Source of the DNA: Rhodobacteraceae bacterium UBA6141
GTDB taxonomy: Bacteria > Pseudomonadota > Alphaproteobacteria > Rhodobacterales > Rhodobacteraceae
DNA length: 39,273 nucleotides
Assembly (NCBI GenBank): GCA_002423245.1
Contig: DIVD01000042.1
Span: forward strand, 8,747 to 48,019
Direction of reading: 5' to 3'
Below, one piece after another: positions 1 through 7,894 of the stretch (position 1 is the stretch's first letter; every line of letters begins with the position of its first letter). The translations under genes were made by a program, and so were the position numbers. The notes beneath the pieces were generated by a model. That model was not told the DNA's origin, ran no database searches, and saw only the letters and a list, made by a program, of their open reading frames with translations.

Positions 1-803
1 GCAAGGACAACGTGCCCTTCCACACGCTCAGCTTCCCCGCCACGCTGATGGGAAGCCGCGAGCCCTGGAAACTCGTCGATTACATCAAGTCCTTCAACTA
101 CCTCAATTACGATGGCGGCCAGTTCTCGACCAGCCAGGGCCGCGGCGTGTTCATGGATCAGGCGCTGTCGATCCTGCCGCCCGACTACTGGCGCTGGTGG
201 CTGCTGAGCCACGCGCCCGAAAGCAGCGACAGCGAGTTCACATGGGAGAATTTCCAGGCCTCGGTGAACAAGGATCTGGCCGACGTTCTGGGCAATTTCG
301 TCAGCCGGATCACCAAGTTCTGCCGCTCGAAATTCGGCGATGCGGTGCCCGGAACCGCCGAGATGGCAGAGGCGGAGCGCGCGCTTGTCGCGATCCTTGA
401 GCCGCGCGTGCGCCAGTACGAGGCGCTGATGGAGGCGATGGAGGTTCGCAAGGCGGCGGCCGAGCTGCGCGCGATCTGGGTGATCGGCAACGAATACCTG
501 CAAGCCGCGGCCCCGTGGTCCACCTTCAAGACCGACCCGGAGCTTGCCGCCTCGCAGGTGCGGCTCGGCCTGTCGATGATCCGGCTGTTCGCGATCCTGT
601 CGCGCCCGTTCATTCCCGATGCCGCGGCAGCGATGATGAAGGCGCTGCAAAGCGACGACTGGACCTGGCCGGATGACGTGCTGGCCTGCCTGAACACGGT
701 CGCGCCCGGCCAGCCCTTCGAGGTGCCGGAGAACCTGTTCCGCAAGATCGCGGACGAGGAGCGCGAGGACTGGCAGAAGCGGTTCGCGGGCATCCGCGCC
801 TAG
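1..803 (+). CDS. metG: Methionyl-tRNA synthetase, C-terminal part (5' end outside window)
   Basis: Partial gene open from the left edge (reading frame begins at base 3), about 266 residues to a TAG stop. It charges tRNA-Met with methionine in the cytoplasm. Visible are the end of the catalytic domain with the KMSKS-equivalent QFSTSQGRG near residue 40 of the visible part, the LPPDYWRWWLLSHAPE stretch typical of MetG, and the helical anticodon-binding domain. The protein ends without the C-terminal EMAP/tRNA-binding extension found in E. coli MetG, as is usual for the short form. Family identity is near certain. Confidence 0.95.
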   Translation, partial: KDNVPFHTLSFPATLMGSREPWKLVDYIKSFNYLNYDGGQFSTSQGRGVFMDQALSILPPDYWRWWLLSHAPESSDSEFTWENFQASVNKDLADVLGNFVSRITKFCRSKFGDAVPGTAEMAEAERALVAILEPRVRQYEALMEAMEVRKAAAELRAIWVIGNEYLQAAAPWSTFKTDPELAASQVRLGLSMIRLFAILSRPFIPDAAAAMMKALQSDDWTWPDDVLACLNTVAPGQPFEVPENLFRKIADEEREDWQKRFAGIRA

Positions 804-812
804 GGCAAAGCA

Positions 813-829
813 CCGCCGCCACGCGGCGG
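813..829. terminator. GC hairpin between convergent metG and hlyIII-like genes
   Basis: CCGCCG-CCACG-CGGCGG inverted repeat just after the metG stop, followed by GTTCC rather than a real T-run. A second similar hairpin (CCGCC-TACG-CGGCGG) lies about 20 nt further on, over the end of the opposing gene. It is a plausible weak bidirectional terminator. Confidence 0.4.
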
Positions 830-847
830 GTTCCCTCGTCTTGCCGC

Positions 848-1558
848 CTACGCGGCGGAAGGCGGTGCCAGAACGTGCAGGGCGACGGCCGCGTAGAACA
901 CCATGCTCGCCACCAGCACGAAGCCGTGCCAGATGGTGTTGTGAAATGGCAGCCGTTCGTAAAGAAAGAATGCGACGCCGGCGGTGTAGGTCAGCCCGCC
1001 GATCACGATCAGGATCAGGACCGGCGTGGAAACCGTTGAAAACACGCCCCAACCGGCGATGACGCCGACCCAGCCCATCCCCAGATACAGCGCCAGCGCC
1101 GCCCAGCGGAACCGCTCGGGCGAGACCATCTTCAGCCCGGTCCCCGCCGCCGCCGCGCCCCAGAGCCCGGCCAGCAGATAGCCCTGACCGCCCGCCAGCA
1201 GCGTGAAGGGGGTGTAGGTGCCGGCGATCTTGAGGTAGATCGCCGAATGGTCCAGCCGGCGCAGCAGCCGGGTCCAGCTGCCGTCGGGCACCATGTGATA
1301 GAGCGCCGAGCACAGGATCATCGCGATCAGCGTCACCCCGTAGATCACGCTCGCCGCCACCGCCGTCGCATCGCCGCGCAGCACCACCGTCAGCGTCACC
1401 AGCACCGGCACCGCCAGCGCGGCGGCGGTCAGGCCGGACAGGTGCATCACGGCATCGCTGAGCCGCTCGGCGCGGCTGTAGCCATCGCGCAGGCGGGCAC
1501 GGGAAGGGCTTGCGGCCAGAGGAGCGGTCGGGTTCGGAGCGGTCGGGTTCGGGGTCAT
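848..1558 (-). CDS. Hemolysin III / PAQR-like integral membrane protein
   Basis: 236 residues from the chosen ATG (MTPNPTAP); an upstream in-frame ATG at 1573 adds five residues. It carries seven hydrophobic segments with the HlyIII/YqfA signature: YSRAERLSDAVMHLSG at the start, SALYHMVPDG followed by RRLDHSAIYLKIAGTYTPF in the middle, and FHNTIWHGFVL near the C-terminus. These proteins sit in the inner membrane and belong to the CREST superfamily of probable metal-dependent membrane hydrolases; the true substrate is unknown and the 'hemolysin' name is historical. The usual third C-terminal histidine (after HxxxH) is replaced by phenylalanine (ASMVFYAAV). A perfect 15-nt duplication in the 5' end codes the repeated PNPTA. 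Confidence 0.85.
   Translation of the reverse strand: MTPNPTAPNPTAPLAASPSRARLRDGYSRAERLSDAVMHLSGLTAAALAVPVLVTLTVVLRGDATAVAASVIYGVTLIAMILCSALYHMVPDGSWTRLLRRLDHSAIYLKIAGTYTPFTLLAGGQGYLLAGLWGAAAAGTGLKMVSPERFRWAALALYLGMGWVGVIAGWGVFSTVSTPVLILIVIGGLTYTAGVAFFLYERLPFHNTIWHGFVLVASMVFYAAVALHVLAPPSAA
1521..1550. repeat. 15-nt tandem duplication inside the hlyIII-like 5' end
   Basis: Two exact copies of GGAGCGGTCGGGTTC, in frame, coding the doubled PNPTA near the N-terminus. It is one of several short tandem repeats in this window. Confidence 0.9.
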
Positions 1559-1630
1559 GCGGGCATCATACATCAGGTGCCCGGTTCTGACAAACGGCCA
1601 GCGGCTCACACCCGCGTGACAAGCGGCCGG

Positions 1631-2275
1631 TCAGCCGGCAAGCGCGGCGCCGATTCCCTGCCCCGCGCGCACCGCCATCAGGCCGAGGACAGAGAAATAC
1701 ACCAGCGTCATCGCGATGAACCCATAGCCGGCCAGCACCATCACCCCGTCCCGCTCCATCATCCCGACGGACAGCAGCAGCACCGCCACCGCCGGCAGCG
1801 TGTTGGAGAACGGCACCAGCCCGAGCGGCACCATCAGCAAGAGGCCCGCCAGCATCAGCATCAGCCCGTTGGCGCGCGACACGAGGCCCGTGCGGGTCAG
1901 TCCGGTCAGCCGCGGGCGCACGAAACGCTCGAATTTCGCCACCATGTCCAGCCCGCGCCGCAGCGCCGCGCGCAGCTTTTCCGACGGAAGCTCGCGGTCC
2001 AGCACCCGGCGCGGCAGCCAGGGCAGCCGGTTGAGCGTGATCGCCAGCGCCGCCAGCACGATCGCAAGGCCGAACACCGTGCTGACGCCGGGGATCGACA
2101 CCGGCAGCAGGAAGGGCAGCGAGGCAAAGCCGCAGAGCAGCAGCAGCCCCTGCTCGCCGATCGCCTCGATCAGGCGGCGCAGGGTGATCGTCTCGCCGCC
2201 GATGCCGTCGATGGTGGCGCGCAGCGCGGTGCTGAACGAGGTGGATGCGTCGTGGAACTGGTTCTGGCTGCTCAT
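1631..2275 (-). CDS. exoD: ExoD-family exopolysaccharide synthesis membrane protein
   Basis: 214 residues from ATG (MSSQNQFHDA). The conserved family opening is present (ETITLRRLIEAIGEQGLLLLCGFASLPFLLPVSIPG), followed by several transmembrane segments and a short hydrophobic C-terminus. ExoD was first found in Sinorhizobium as needed for exopolysaccharide production, alkali tolerance and nodule invasion; its biochemical role is still unknown. The open frame runs further upstream to 2449, but that part is low-complexity and the internal ATG gives the expected family length. It is transcribed alone towards the hlyIII-like gene. Confidence 0.88.
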   Translation of the reverse strand: MSSQNQFHDASTSFSTALRATIDGIGGETITLRRLIEAIGEQGLLLLCGFASLPFLLPVSIPGVSTVFGLAIVLAALAITLNRLPWLPRRVLDRELPSEKLRAALRRGLDMVAKFERFVRPRLTGLTRTGLVSRANGLMLMLAGLLLMVPLGLVPFSNTLPAVAVLLLSVGMMERDGVMVLAGYGFIAMTLVYFSVLGLMAVRAGQGIGAALAG

Positions 2276-2409
2276 GGTCCCGCCTGTTGGGTCTTGCCGC
2301 GCCCCGAATCTTGCCGTGCCCGGGGAAGGCTCGCGGGATCGGCCTGCCGCATCATGCCATGCGGCGGCGCAGCATGGCAACCACCCATCCTTGCCGGAGG
2401 CGCGCATGA

Positions 2410-2439
2410 AAACGGGGAGGGCCTGCACCCTCCCCGTTT
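2410..2439 (-). terminator. Strong hairpin terminator after the cold shock gene
   Basis: A perfect 12-bp stem (AAACGGGGAGGG / CCCTCCCCGTTT) with a six-base loop, extended by one more T on the minus strand. It lies about 73 nt beyond the stop of the minus-strand cold shock gene and upstream of exoD, so it should end the cold shock transcript. It would work in both directions because both arms end in A/T tracts. Confidence 0.8.
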
Positions 2440-2512
2440 CGATCTGCAAGCACCGAAGGGCAATGCCCCGCGGCGGCCGGCACCAGTTGGCCGCACCGGT
2501 TGATCCTGCCGA

Positions 2513-2719
2513 TCAGGCCAGCGCGAGGTTGGTCGCGGATTCGCGGCCGTCACGGCCGGTCTCGATGTCGAAGGTCACTTTCTGACCGTCGTTGAGCTGG
2601 CGGATCCCCGCACGCTCGACCGCCGAGATATGGACGAAGATGTCCTTTTTCCCGCCGTCGGGGGCGATGAAGCCGAAGCCCTTGGTAGTGTTGAACCATT
2701 TCACGCTGCCGGTGGCCAT
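2513..2719 (-). CDS. Cold shock domain protein (CspA family)
   Basis: 68 residues, a single OB-fold cold shock domain binding single-stranded RNA/DNA and acting as an RNA chaperone. RNP1 (KGFGFI) and RNP2 (IFVHIS) are intact, and it begins MATGSVKWFNTTKGFGFI. A strong Shine-Dalgarno (GAAGGAGACATC) precedes the ATG and rules out the longer upstream frame. It is monocistronic, with its own hairpin terminator, and divergent from nrdR. The 340-nt gap to nrdR holds the promoters of both genes, with an AT-rich stretch around 2820-2880. Confidence 0.95.
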   Translation of the reverse strand: MATGSVKWFNTTKGFGFIAPDGGKKDIFVHISAVERAGIRQLNDGQKVTFDIETGRDGRESATNLALA

Positions 2720-3012
2720 CGTGATGTCTCCTTCACATGTGCCGCCCGCACCATTGCGACGGCCCGGCTCTGTCAGTTCAAAATCGATGGACTGCAGCCG
2801 ATGAAGCGAGACAGGGATCGATAGAGATAACGTAGCCACCCCAATATGGTCGCGCCGCGGCCCGAAAGCAACTTTTTTCCGCGCCGGAAGCCCGCATCGC
2901 GCGGGCGCATCACGGCCCGCCCGGCCGGGGCGCTGCGCGCCTTTGCGGCCACAGCACGGCCCCAGCATGTTGTAGGGCGCGAAACCATCTACCCAACGCA
3001 TGGCGGCCCCCC

Positions 3013-3018
3013 TATAGT
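3013..3018 (+). promoter_or_regulatory. Possible -10 element of the nrdR promoter
   Basis: TATAGT lies about 40 nt before the nrdR ATG in the cspA-nrdR gap and matches TATAAT in five of six bases. No convincing -35 is seen 16-18 nt upstream. Confidence 0.35.
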
Positions 3019-3058
3019 GCTTGCAATAATGCCGTCGGCACGACGAGGGAGAGATGCC

Positions 3059-3526
3059 ATGCGCTGCCCGTTTTGCGGCAATGTCGATACGCAGGTGAAG
3101 GACAGCCGCCCGGCCGAGGACCACGTCGCCATCCGGCGGCGGCGATTCTGCCCGGCGTGCGGCGGCCGCTTCACCACCTATGAACGGGTGCAGCTTCGCG
3201 ATCTCGTGGTCATCAAGACCAGCGGCAAGCGCGAGGAATTCGACCGCACCAAGCTGGAACGCTCGATCCGCATCGCGATGCAGAAACGCCCGATCGAGCC
3301 CGAGCGCATCGACCAGATGATTTCAGGCATCGTCCGGCGGCTGGAGAGCATGGGCGAGACCGACATCCCCTCCAAGGCCATCGGCGAGATCGTGATGGAG
3401 ACGCTGGCGCGGATCGACACCGTCGCCTATGTGCGCTTTGCCAGCGTTTACAAGAACTTCCAGGCCGCGGACGATTTCGACAAGTTCGTGTCCGAATTGC
3501 GCCCCACCGGCGCGGCGGAAGAGTGA
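3059..3526 (+). CDS. nrdR: Transcriptional repressor NrdR
   Basis: 155 residues, the normal family length. NrdR senses ATP/dATP and represses ribonucleotide reductase genes. The N-terminal zinc ribbon has Cys3, Cys6, Cys31 and Cys34 (CPFC, CPACGGRF); the ATP-cone domain follows at about 49-139 (VIKTSGKREEFDRTKL, VAYVRFASVYKNF). The ATG is preceded by GAGGGAGAG. Its stop overlaps the GTG start of ribD, so the two are translationally coupled; nrdR at the head of the rib-nusB cluster is common in Proteobacteria. No ribonucleotide reductase gene lies in the window. Confidence 0.97.
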   Translation: MRCPFCGNVDTQVKDSRPAEDHVAIRRRRFCPACGGRFTTYERVQLRDLVVIKTSGKREEFDRTKLERSIRIAMQKRPIEPERIDQMISGIVRRLESMGETDIPSKAIGEIVMETLARIDTVAYVRFASVYKNFQAADDFDKFVSELRPTGAAEE

Positions 3527-4614
3527 CGGCCGAACAGGACCGTCGCTTCATGGCGCTGGCCATCGCGCTTGGCGCGCGGGGGCTGGGCCGGGTCTGGCCG
3601 AACCCTGCGGTCGGCTGCGTGATCGTGACGGGTGGCCGCATCCTCGGCCGGGGCTGGACGCAAGACGGCGGGCGCCCCCATGCCGAAGCCGTCGCGCTGG
3701 CGCAGGCGGGGCCGGCGGCGCGCGGCGCGAGTGCCTATGTCAGCCTCGAGCCCTGTTCCCACCACGGCAAGACCCCGCCCTGCGCCGAGGCGCTGGCGGC
3801 CGCGGGTATCGCGCGGGTGGTCACGGCGCTGGAGGATCCCGATCCGCGCGTCTCGGGCCGCGGCCATGCGCTGCTGCGCGCCGCCGGCATCGAGGTCGCG
3901 AGCGGCGTTCTGGCGGCAGAGGCGGCGGCGGTGCAGGCGGGCTTCCTGTCGCGGATCGCCACCGGGCGGCCCTTCGTGACGCTGAAGCTGGCGACCAGCT
4001 TCGATGGCCGGATCGCCACGGCGGCGGGCGAAAGCCGCTGGATCACCGGGCCGGAGGCGCGGCATCTGGTACATGCGCTGCGCGCCCGGTACGATGCGGT
4101 GCTGGTCGGCGGCGGCACGCTGCGCGCCGACGATCCCTTGCTGACGGTGCGGGGGATGGGCGCGCGGCGCCAGCCGGTGCGCGTTGTCGCCTCGGCCGGG
4201 CTGAACCTGCCGCTGGGGCGGCTCGCGGGTTCGGTGCGGGAGGGGCCGGTCTGGCTTTTGCATGGCGAGGCCCCGGCGCGGGCGCGCGCGGCCTGGCAGG
4301 CGGCAGGCGCGCGGTTGCTGCCGGTGGCGCAGCAGGGCGCGCGGCTGGACCCGGCGGCGATGCTGCAGGCGCTGGGGCAAGAGGGGCTGACGCGGGTGTT
4401 TTGCGAGGGCGGCGGCCAGCTTGCCGCCTCGCTTCTGGCGGCGGGGCTGGTGGACGAGGTGATCGGCTTCACCGCCGGGCTGGCGCTTGGGGCGGGCGGG
4501 CGGCCGTCGCTGGGGCCGCTGCCGGCGGGCGCCCTGGCGGATGCGCCGCGCTTTGCGCTGGCCGAAACGCGGAACGTGGGCGGCGACGTGCTGCACCGCT
4601 GGCGCAAGGTCTAG
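3523..4614 (+). CDS. ribD: Bifunctional diaminohydroxyphosphoribosylaminopyrimidine deaminase / 5-amino-6-(5-phosphoribosylamino)uracil reductase
   Basis: 363 residues, starting at a GTG that overlaps the nrdR stop (GTGA). It carries out the second and third steps of riboflavin synthesis. The N-terminal deaminase domain shows the zinc site His53-Ala-Glu55 with Cys78 and Cys87 (PCSHHGKTPPC); the NADPH-dependent reductase domain fills about 150-363 (VTLKLATSFDGRIAT, GESRWITGPEAR, VFCEGGGQLAASLL). Its TAG stop overlaps the stop of kpsC on the other strand in a shared CTAG. The remaining rib genes resume 5 kb downstream, beyond the capsule block. Confidence 0.96.
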   Translation: MTAEQDRRFMALAIALGARGLGRVWPNPAVGCVIVTGGRILGRGWTQDGGRPHAEAVALAQAGPAARGASAYVSLEPCSHHGKTPPCAEALAAAGIARVVTALEDPDPRVSGRGHALLRAAGIEVASGVLAAEAAAVQAGFLSRIATGRPFVTLKLATSFDGRIATAAGESRWITGPEARHLVHALRARYDAVLVGGGTLRADDPLLTVRGMGARRQPVRVVASAGLNLPLGRLAGSVREGPVWLLHGEAPARARAAWQAAGARLLPVAQQGARLDPAAMLQALGQEGLTRVFCEGGGQLAASLLAAGLVDEVIGFTAGLALGAGGRPSLGPLPAGALADAPRFALAETRNVGGDVLHRWRKV

Positions 4615-6659
4615 CGCCACAGCCCCGCGCGCGACGCGAACGCACCCTGCAGCTTTGCCAGCGCCCGGTTGGCGGCGCCCGGATGCGGCACCGTGCCGCG
4701 CGCCAGCCGCTCTGCCACCACCTCGGCGGGGCAGGGGAGGCCCGTCACCGGATCAACATAGCGCGGATAGGCGATCAGCGCGGCATGGGCGAGTTGCAGC
4801 AGCGGCACCCGTGCCTGCCTGCGCGCGGGGATGGGGCCAAGGTCGGTCGTCAGGCCCCAGCCGGCATAGAAGGGCGCGCCAAGGCAGGTGACGGGCAGGC
4901 CGCGCAGCAGCGCCTCGAACCCCAGCAGCGAGGTCATGGTCCAGACCTCGGCCACCTCGGCCAGCAGGGCGGCAGGATCGCCGTGGCGGACCACGGCATC
5001 GGCCAGCCCGTGCAGATCGGCATCGGCGATGGCGCCGGGGCGCAGACCGGCCTCCACATCGGGATGTGGCTTGAAAATGACCGTCGCGCCGGGGTTTCTG
5101 GCCCTCACAAGTTGCAAAAGGTCAATGTTGCGCCGGACCTTTCCGCCACCGAGCCGGATCGAGGCGTCATCCTCCACCTGCCCTGGCACCAAAATCCGGT
5201 GGCCGGGCGGCAGAGGGGGCAGGGCGCCGCCGAGGTTGTATTTCGTCACCCCCCCGCGGATCAGCCCCGCCACCAGCGCCTCGGCCCGGCGCAGCCCGCC
5301 GGGGGGCGGCGGCGCGGCGATCAGCCGTTCCAGCAGGCTTTCGCGGCCGGGGTCGTAATAGATGCCGAGCGGGTCGGTCACCAGCGAGAGCGGCGGCACC
5401 AGTCCGGCGCCAAGCCCGCGCGAGCGCAGGAAGCCGTCCTCCACCCGCGCCAGCCGCAGACCCTCGGCCGCCGCCAGCAGCGCCGGCGTCTCCTTGCCCG
5501 CCCAGACCAGCAGGCCGCGCCCGGTCCGCCGGGCGGTTTCGGCAGCGCGGGCGGGGTCGTTCTCGAACAGCAGCCGCGACTCGCGCCCGAACAGCTTTTG
5601 CAGGGGGCCGCGTTTCCACAGGCGAATCCCCACGGCGACATGGCCGCGCCGGTCCTCGCGCCAGGCCCGCGTCTCTGCCTCGAGCTGGTCCACCGCCTGC
5701 TCGAGGCTGCACAGCCGGTCCCGGCAGGGGTCGTACCAGACCGGCGCGAGGATCATCGCGGCGGCGAACAGCTGGGCGCCGGTCAGGCTGCGCCGGCGGC
5801 GGGCCACCGGGTTTTCATCGCGCGTCAGGCCCCAGCCGGCATAGAAGGGCTGGCCGAACACCCGTGGCCTGTGCCCGGCAAGGATCGCCTCGAACCCCAT
5901 CTGCGAGGATACGGTATAGACCGCCGCCGCCCCCGCCAGCAGCGCCCAGGGCGAGACGGGATCGGTCAGCAGGCTGATCCGGCCGCCCGCATCCTCGGGC
6001 CCGTAATGGCCAGGGCGGTGGCCGGCGCCGGTTTCGGGATGGGCCTTGATCAGCACCCGCAGGCCGGGATGCTCCTCCTGTGCGAGGACCAGCATATCGC
6101 GGAACAGGCTCTCGCCCGCGCCGCCCAGCCGGATCGAGGCATCGCCGCGGGTCTGGTCGATCACCAGCACATAGCCGGGAGCGGGCGGGGGCAGACCAAC
6201 GTCGAAATTGTTGTATTTGGACAATTCGAGCGCCTGCAGACGCCCCATCCCCTCCTCTGCGCGTTGCAAAAGATGCGGGTCGTCCAGCGGATGCGTCGCC
6301 AGCAGACGCTCCAGCGCGGAGGGCGCGCTGCTGGCGTAATGTGCGCCGCCGGTCGCGTCGATCATCAGGCCAAGCGGCGGCTCGCCCCGGCTGCGGCCGG
6401 GATGGATGGAACGCAGGAAGGCATCCTCGATCCGCACCAGCGGCACCCCGCGCCGCGCCGCCACCGCTTCGCCGCGCGCCGCCGTGGGGCTGTGGCCCCA
6501 GACCGCCACCGCATCGCCGGGGCCGGGCAGACCAAGCGACAGCCGATAGCCGGCAAGCGCCAGCATCCGCCGCAGGCGGCGCTGCGTCAGGAACCCGCCA
6601 TTATAGACGAAAAGCCGCCGGAACCCGGTTCCGGCGGCCATGGGTTCGGGCAGGTCCAT
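4611..6659 (-). CDS. kpsC: Capsule polysaccharide Kdo-transferase KpsC (two tandem glycosyltransferase domains)
   Basis: 682 residues from ATG (MDLPEPMAAG); a second ATG six codons later is also possible and neither has a clear Shine-Dalgarno. KpsC extends the poly-Kdo linker that joins group 2-type capsule to its lipid anchor on the cytoplasmic face. The two homologous halves are plain: IKAHPETGAGHRPG / FKPHPDVEAGLRPG, and SSQMGFEAILAGHRP with PFYAGWGLT / TSLLGFEALLRGLP with PFYAGWGLT. Each half also has an ASIRLGG motif. It is the last gene of kpsS-wza-kpsC, 11 nt after the export protein, and converges on ribD. Confidence 0.92.
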   Translation of the reverse strand: MDLPEPMAAGTGFRRLFVYNGGFLTQRRLRRMLALAGYRLSLGLPGPGDAVAVWGHSPTAARGEAVAARRGVPLVRIEDAFLRSIHPGRSRGEPPLGLMIDATGGAHYASSAPSALERLLATHPLDDPHLLQRAEEGMGRLQALELSKYNNFDVGLPPPAPGYVLVIDQTRGDASIRLGGAGESLFRDMLVLAQEEHPGLRVLIKAHPETGAGHRPGHYGPEDAGGRISLLTDPVSPWALLAGAAAVYTVSSQMGFEAILAGHRPRVFGQPFYAGWGLTRDENPVARRRRSLTGAQLFAAAMILAPVWYDPCRDRLCSLEQAVDQLEAETRAWREDRRGHVAVGIRLWKRGPLQKLFGRESRLLFENDPARAAETARRTGRGLLVWAGKETPALLAAAEGLRLARVEDGFLRSRGLGAGLVPPLSLVTDPLGIYYDPGRESLLERLIAAPPPPGGLRRAEALVAGLIRGGVTKYNLGGALPPLPPGHRILVPGQVEDDASIRLGGGKVRRNIDLLQLVRARNPGATVIFKPHPDVEAGLRPGAIADADLHGLADAVVRHGDPAALLAEVAEVWTMTSLLGFEALLRGLPVTCLGAPFYAGWGLTTDLGPIPARRQARVPLLQLAHAALIAYPRYVDPVTGLPCPAEVVAERLARGTVPHPGAANRALAKLQGAFASRAGLWR

Positions 6660-6670
6660 CGCCCGCGGCG

Positions 6671-7813
6671 TCAGTTGCCGCTGCCGCCTGCAAGCGATGC
6701 GACCGAGTTGGCCGAGTTCGCGGTGCCGGTCAGCGCGCCAAGCGTCTTGGTCCACTGGACGTAGCGGGCCTCGGTCACATAGACGGTATCCTCGTCGCGG
6801 ATCACGAAGTCCCGCGCCTCGAACAGGCCGGTGGGGGCAGTCAGGTTCAGCACATAGACCATGCGCTGATCACCGCGCAGGTCGCTGCGCCCCAGCACCG
6901 CATTGGCGACTTCCGCCCTTTCGTTGCGCAGGACGAACACGCCGGTCGGGTCGGCAAGGCTGGTGTTCAGCCCGCCCACCTGGGCAATCGCCTCGAGGGC
7001 GGAAATGGTCTGGGTGTCGAACTTCACCCGCCGTTGCCCGCCGGTGGCGCCAAGCGCGGTGAAGGAGCGGTCGTCCTGTTCGACAACGACGGTGTCACCC
7101 GGGCGCAGCGCGATATCCAGCTGCGGATGCGTCCAGAGATCGGTCAGCCAGACGGTGCCGGTCTGGTTGCCGCGGCTGACGGTGACCTTGGCCGTCTCGG
7201 GCTCGATGGCGACGCCGCCCGCCTTCGCCAGCATTGCCGCCAGGGTGCGCGTCGGCCGCTCGATCGGGAAGACGCCCTGGCCCGCGACCGCGCCCATCAC
7301 GGTGACGGTCGATCCGTCGCCGGCAAGACGGGTGACCGACACCTGCGGGTCGGGCGTCTGCGCGTCCAGCTTTTCGGTGATGATCCGCCGCAGCGCCTCG
7401 GGCGTGTTGCCCGATGCCTTGATGCGGCCGGCATAGGGCACGAAGATGAACCCCGCGCCATCGACCTGAACCTCGCTCAGCTGGGTGGCGGGTGCGCCGG
7501 CTGCGGCCAGCAGGCCGTCATCGACGTTTTCCCAGATCGTCAGCCCCAGCACGTCGCCAGGACGGATGTCATCGGACCCGACGACCCCCGCGTTCAGGAA
7601 GGCCGAGGAGAAGCCGAGCGCCGGCGCGGCCGCCGCGGCACGGCTCACGCGGGCTGTGACCGGCACGATGAAGGCATTGCCCTTCCGTTCCACCGATCCG
7701 GCATAGATTTCGCGCTTGTTCGGCCCGGTCCGGGGCAGGCCGCAGCCCGCCACGGTCGCCGCGACGACGAGCAGGACCAGCATTCTGGCCCCGCGGCTTG
7801 CCTTGACCTTCAC
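6671..7813 (-). CDS. Outer-membrane polysaccharide export lipoprotein (Wza/KpsD/CtrA family)
   Basis: 380 residues from a GTG start chosen because AGGAGG lies six bases before it and it gives a clean lipoprotein signal: positive N-terminus (KVKASRGAR), hydrophobic MLVLLVVAATVAGC, lipobox cysteine at residue 24. A longer frame from an ATG at 7858 would bury the signal. The periplasmic region has the polysaccharide export (Poly_export) domain (DDIRPGDVLGLTIWENVDDG, VQVDGAGFIFVPYAGRI) followed by SLBB-type repeats (VTVMGAVAGQGVFPI; LGATGGQRRVKF). It forms the outer-membrane channel for capsule. It lies between kpsS and kpsC; the inner-membrane ABC transporter and the adaptor protein are not in this window. 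Confidence 0.9.
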   Translation of the reverse strand: MKVKASRGARMLVLLVVAATVAGCGLPRTGPNKREIYAGSVERKGNAFIVPVTARVSRAAAAAPALGFSSAFLNAGVVGSDDIRPGDVLGLTIWENVDDGLLAAAGAPATQLSEVQVDGAGFIFVPYAGRIKASGNTPEALRRIITEKLDAQTPDPQVSVTRLAGDGSTVTVMGAVAGQGVFPIERPTRTLAAMLAKAGGVAIEPETAKVTVSRGNQTGTVWLTDLWTHPQLDIALRPGDTVVVEQDDRSFTALGATGGQRRVKFDTQTISALEAIAQVGGLNTSLADPTGVFVLRNERAEVANAVLGRSDLRGDQRMVYVLNLTAPTGLFEARDFVIRDEDTVYVTEARYVQWTKTLGALTGTANSANSVASLAGGSGN

Positions 7814-7879
7814 TGCGCCCCTCCTTGCAACGGAACTTCCCTCGTGTTTTTTCAGCATCGTTACGGAAAAGCAGCGCAA

Positions 7880-7894
7880 AAGGCCAGCGGCCTT
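7880..7894 (-). terminator. Hairpin over the kpsS stop codon (possible attenuator)
   Basis: On the minus strand the sequence reads AAGGCC-GCT-GGCCTT followed by TTGC; the stem includes the kpsS TAA. It could cut read-through into the export gene and adjust stoichiometry in the kps operon. It is short and weak. Confidence 0.35.

Noticed and set aside
3429..6764. 1111-codon plus-strand frame across ribD and kpsC
   Set aside because: It crosses two well-supported genes and has Arg/Gly/Ala-rich nonsense composition.
7814..7858. Longer N-terminus for the Wza/KpsD-type protein (ATG at 7858)
   Set aside because: The internal GTG has a much better ribosome site and yields a proper lipoprotein signal; the longer form would place 15 charged residues ahead of it.
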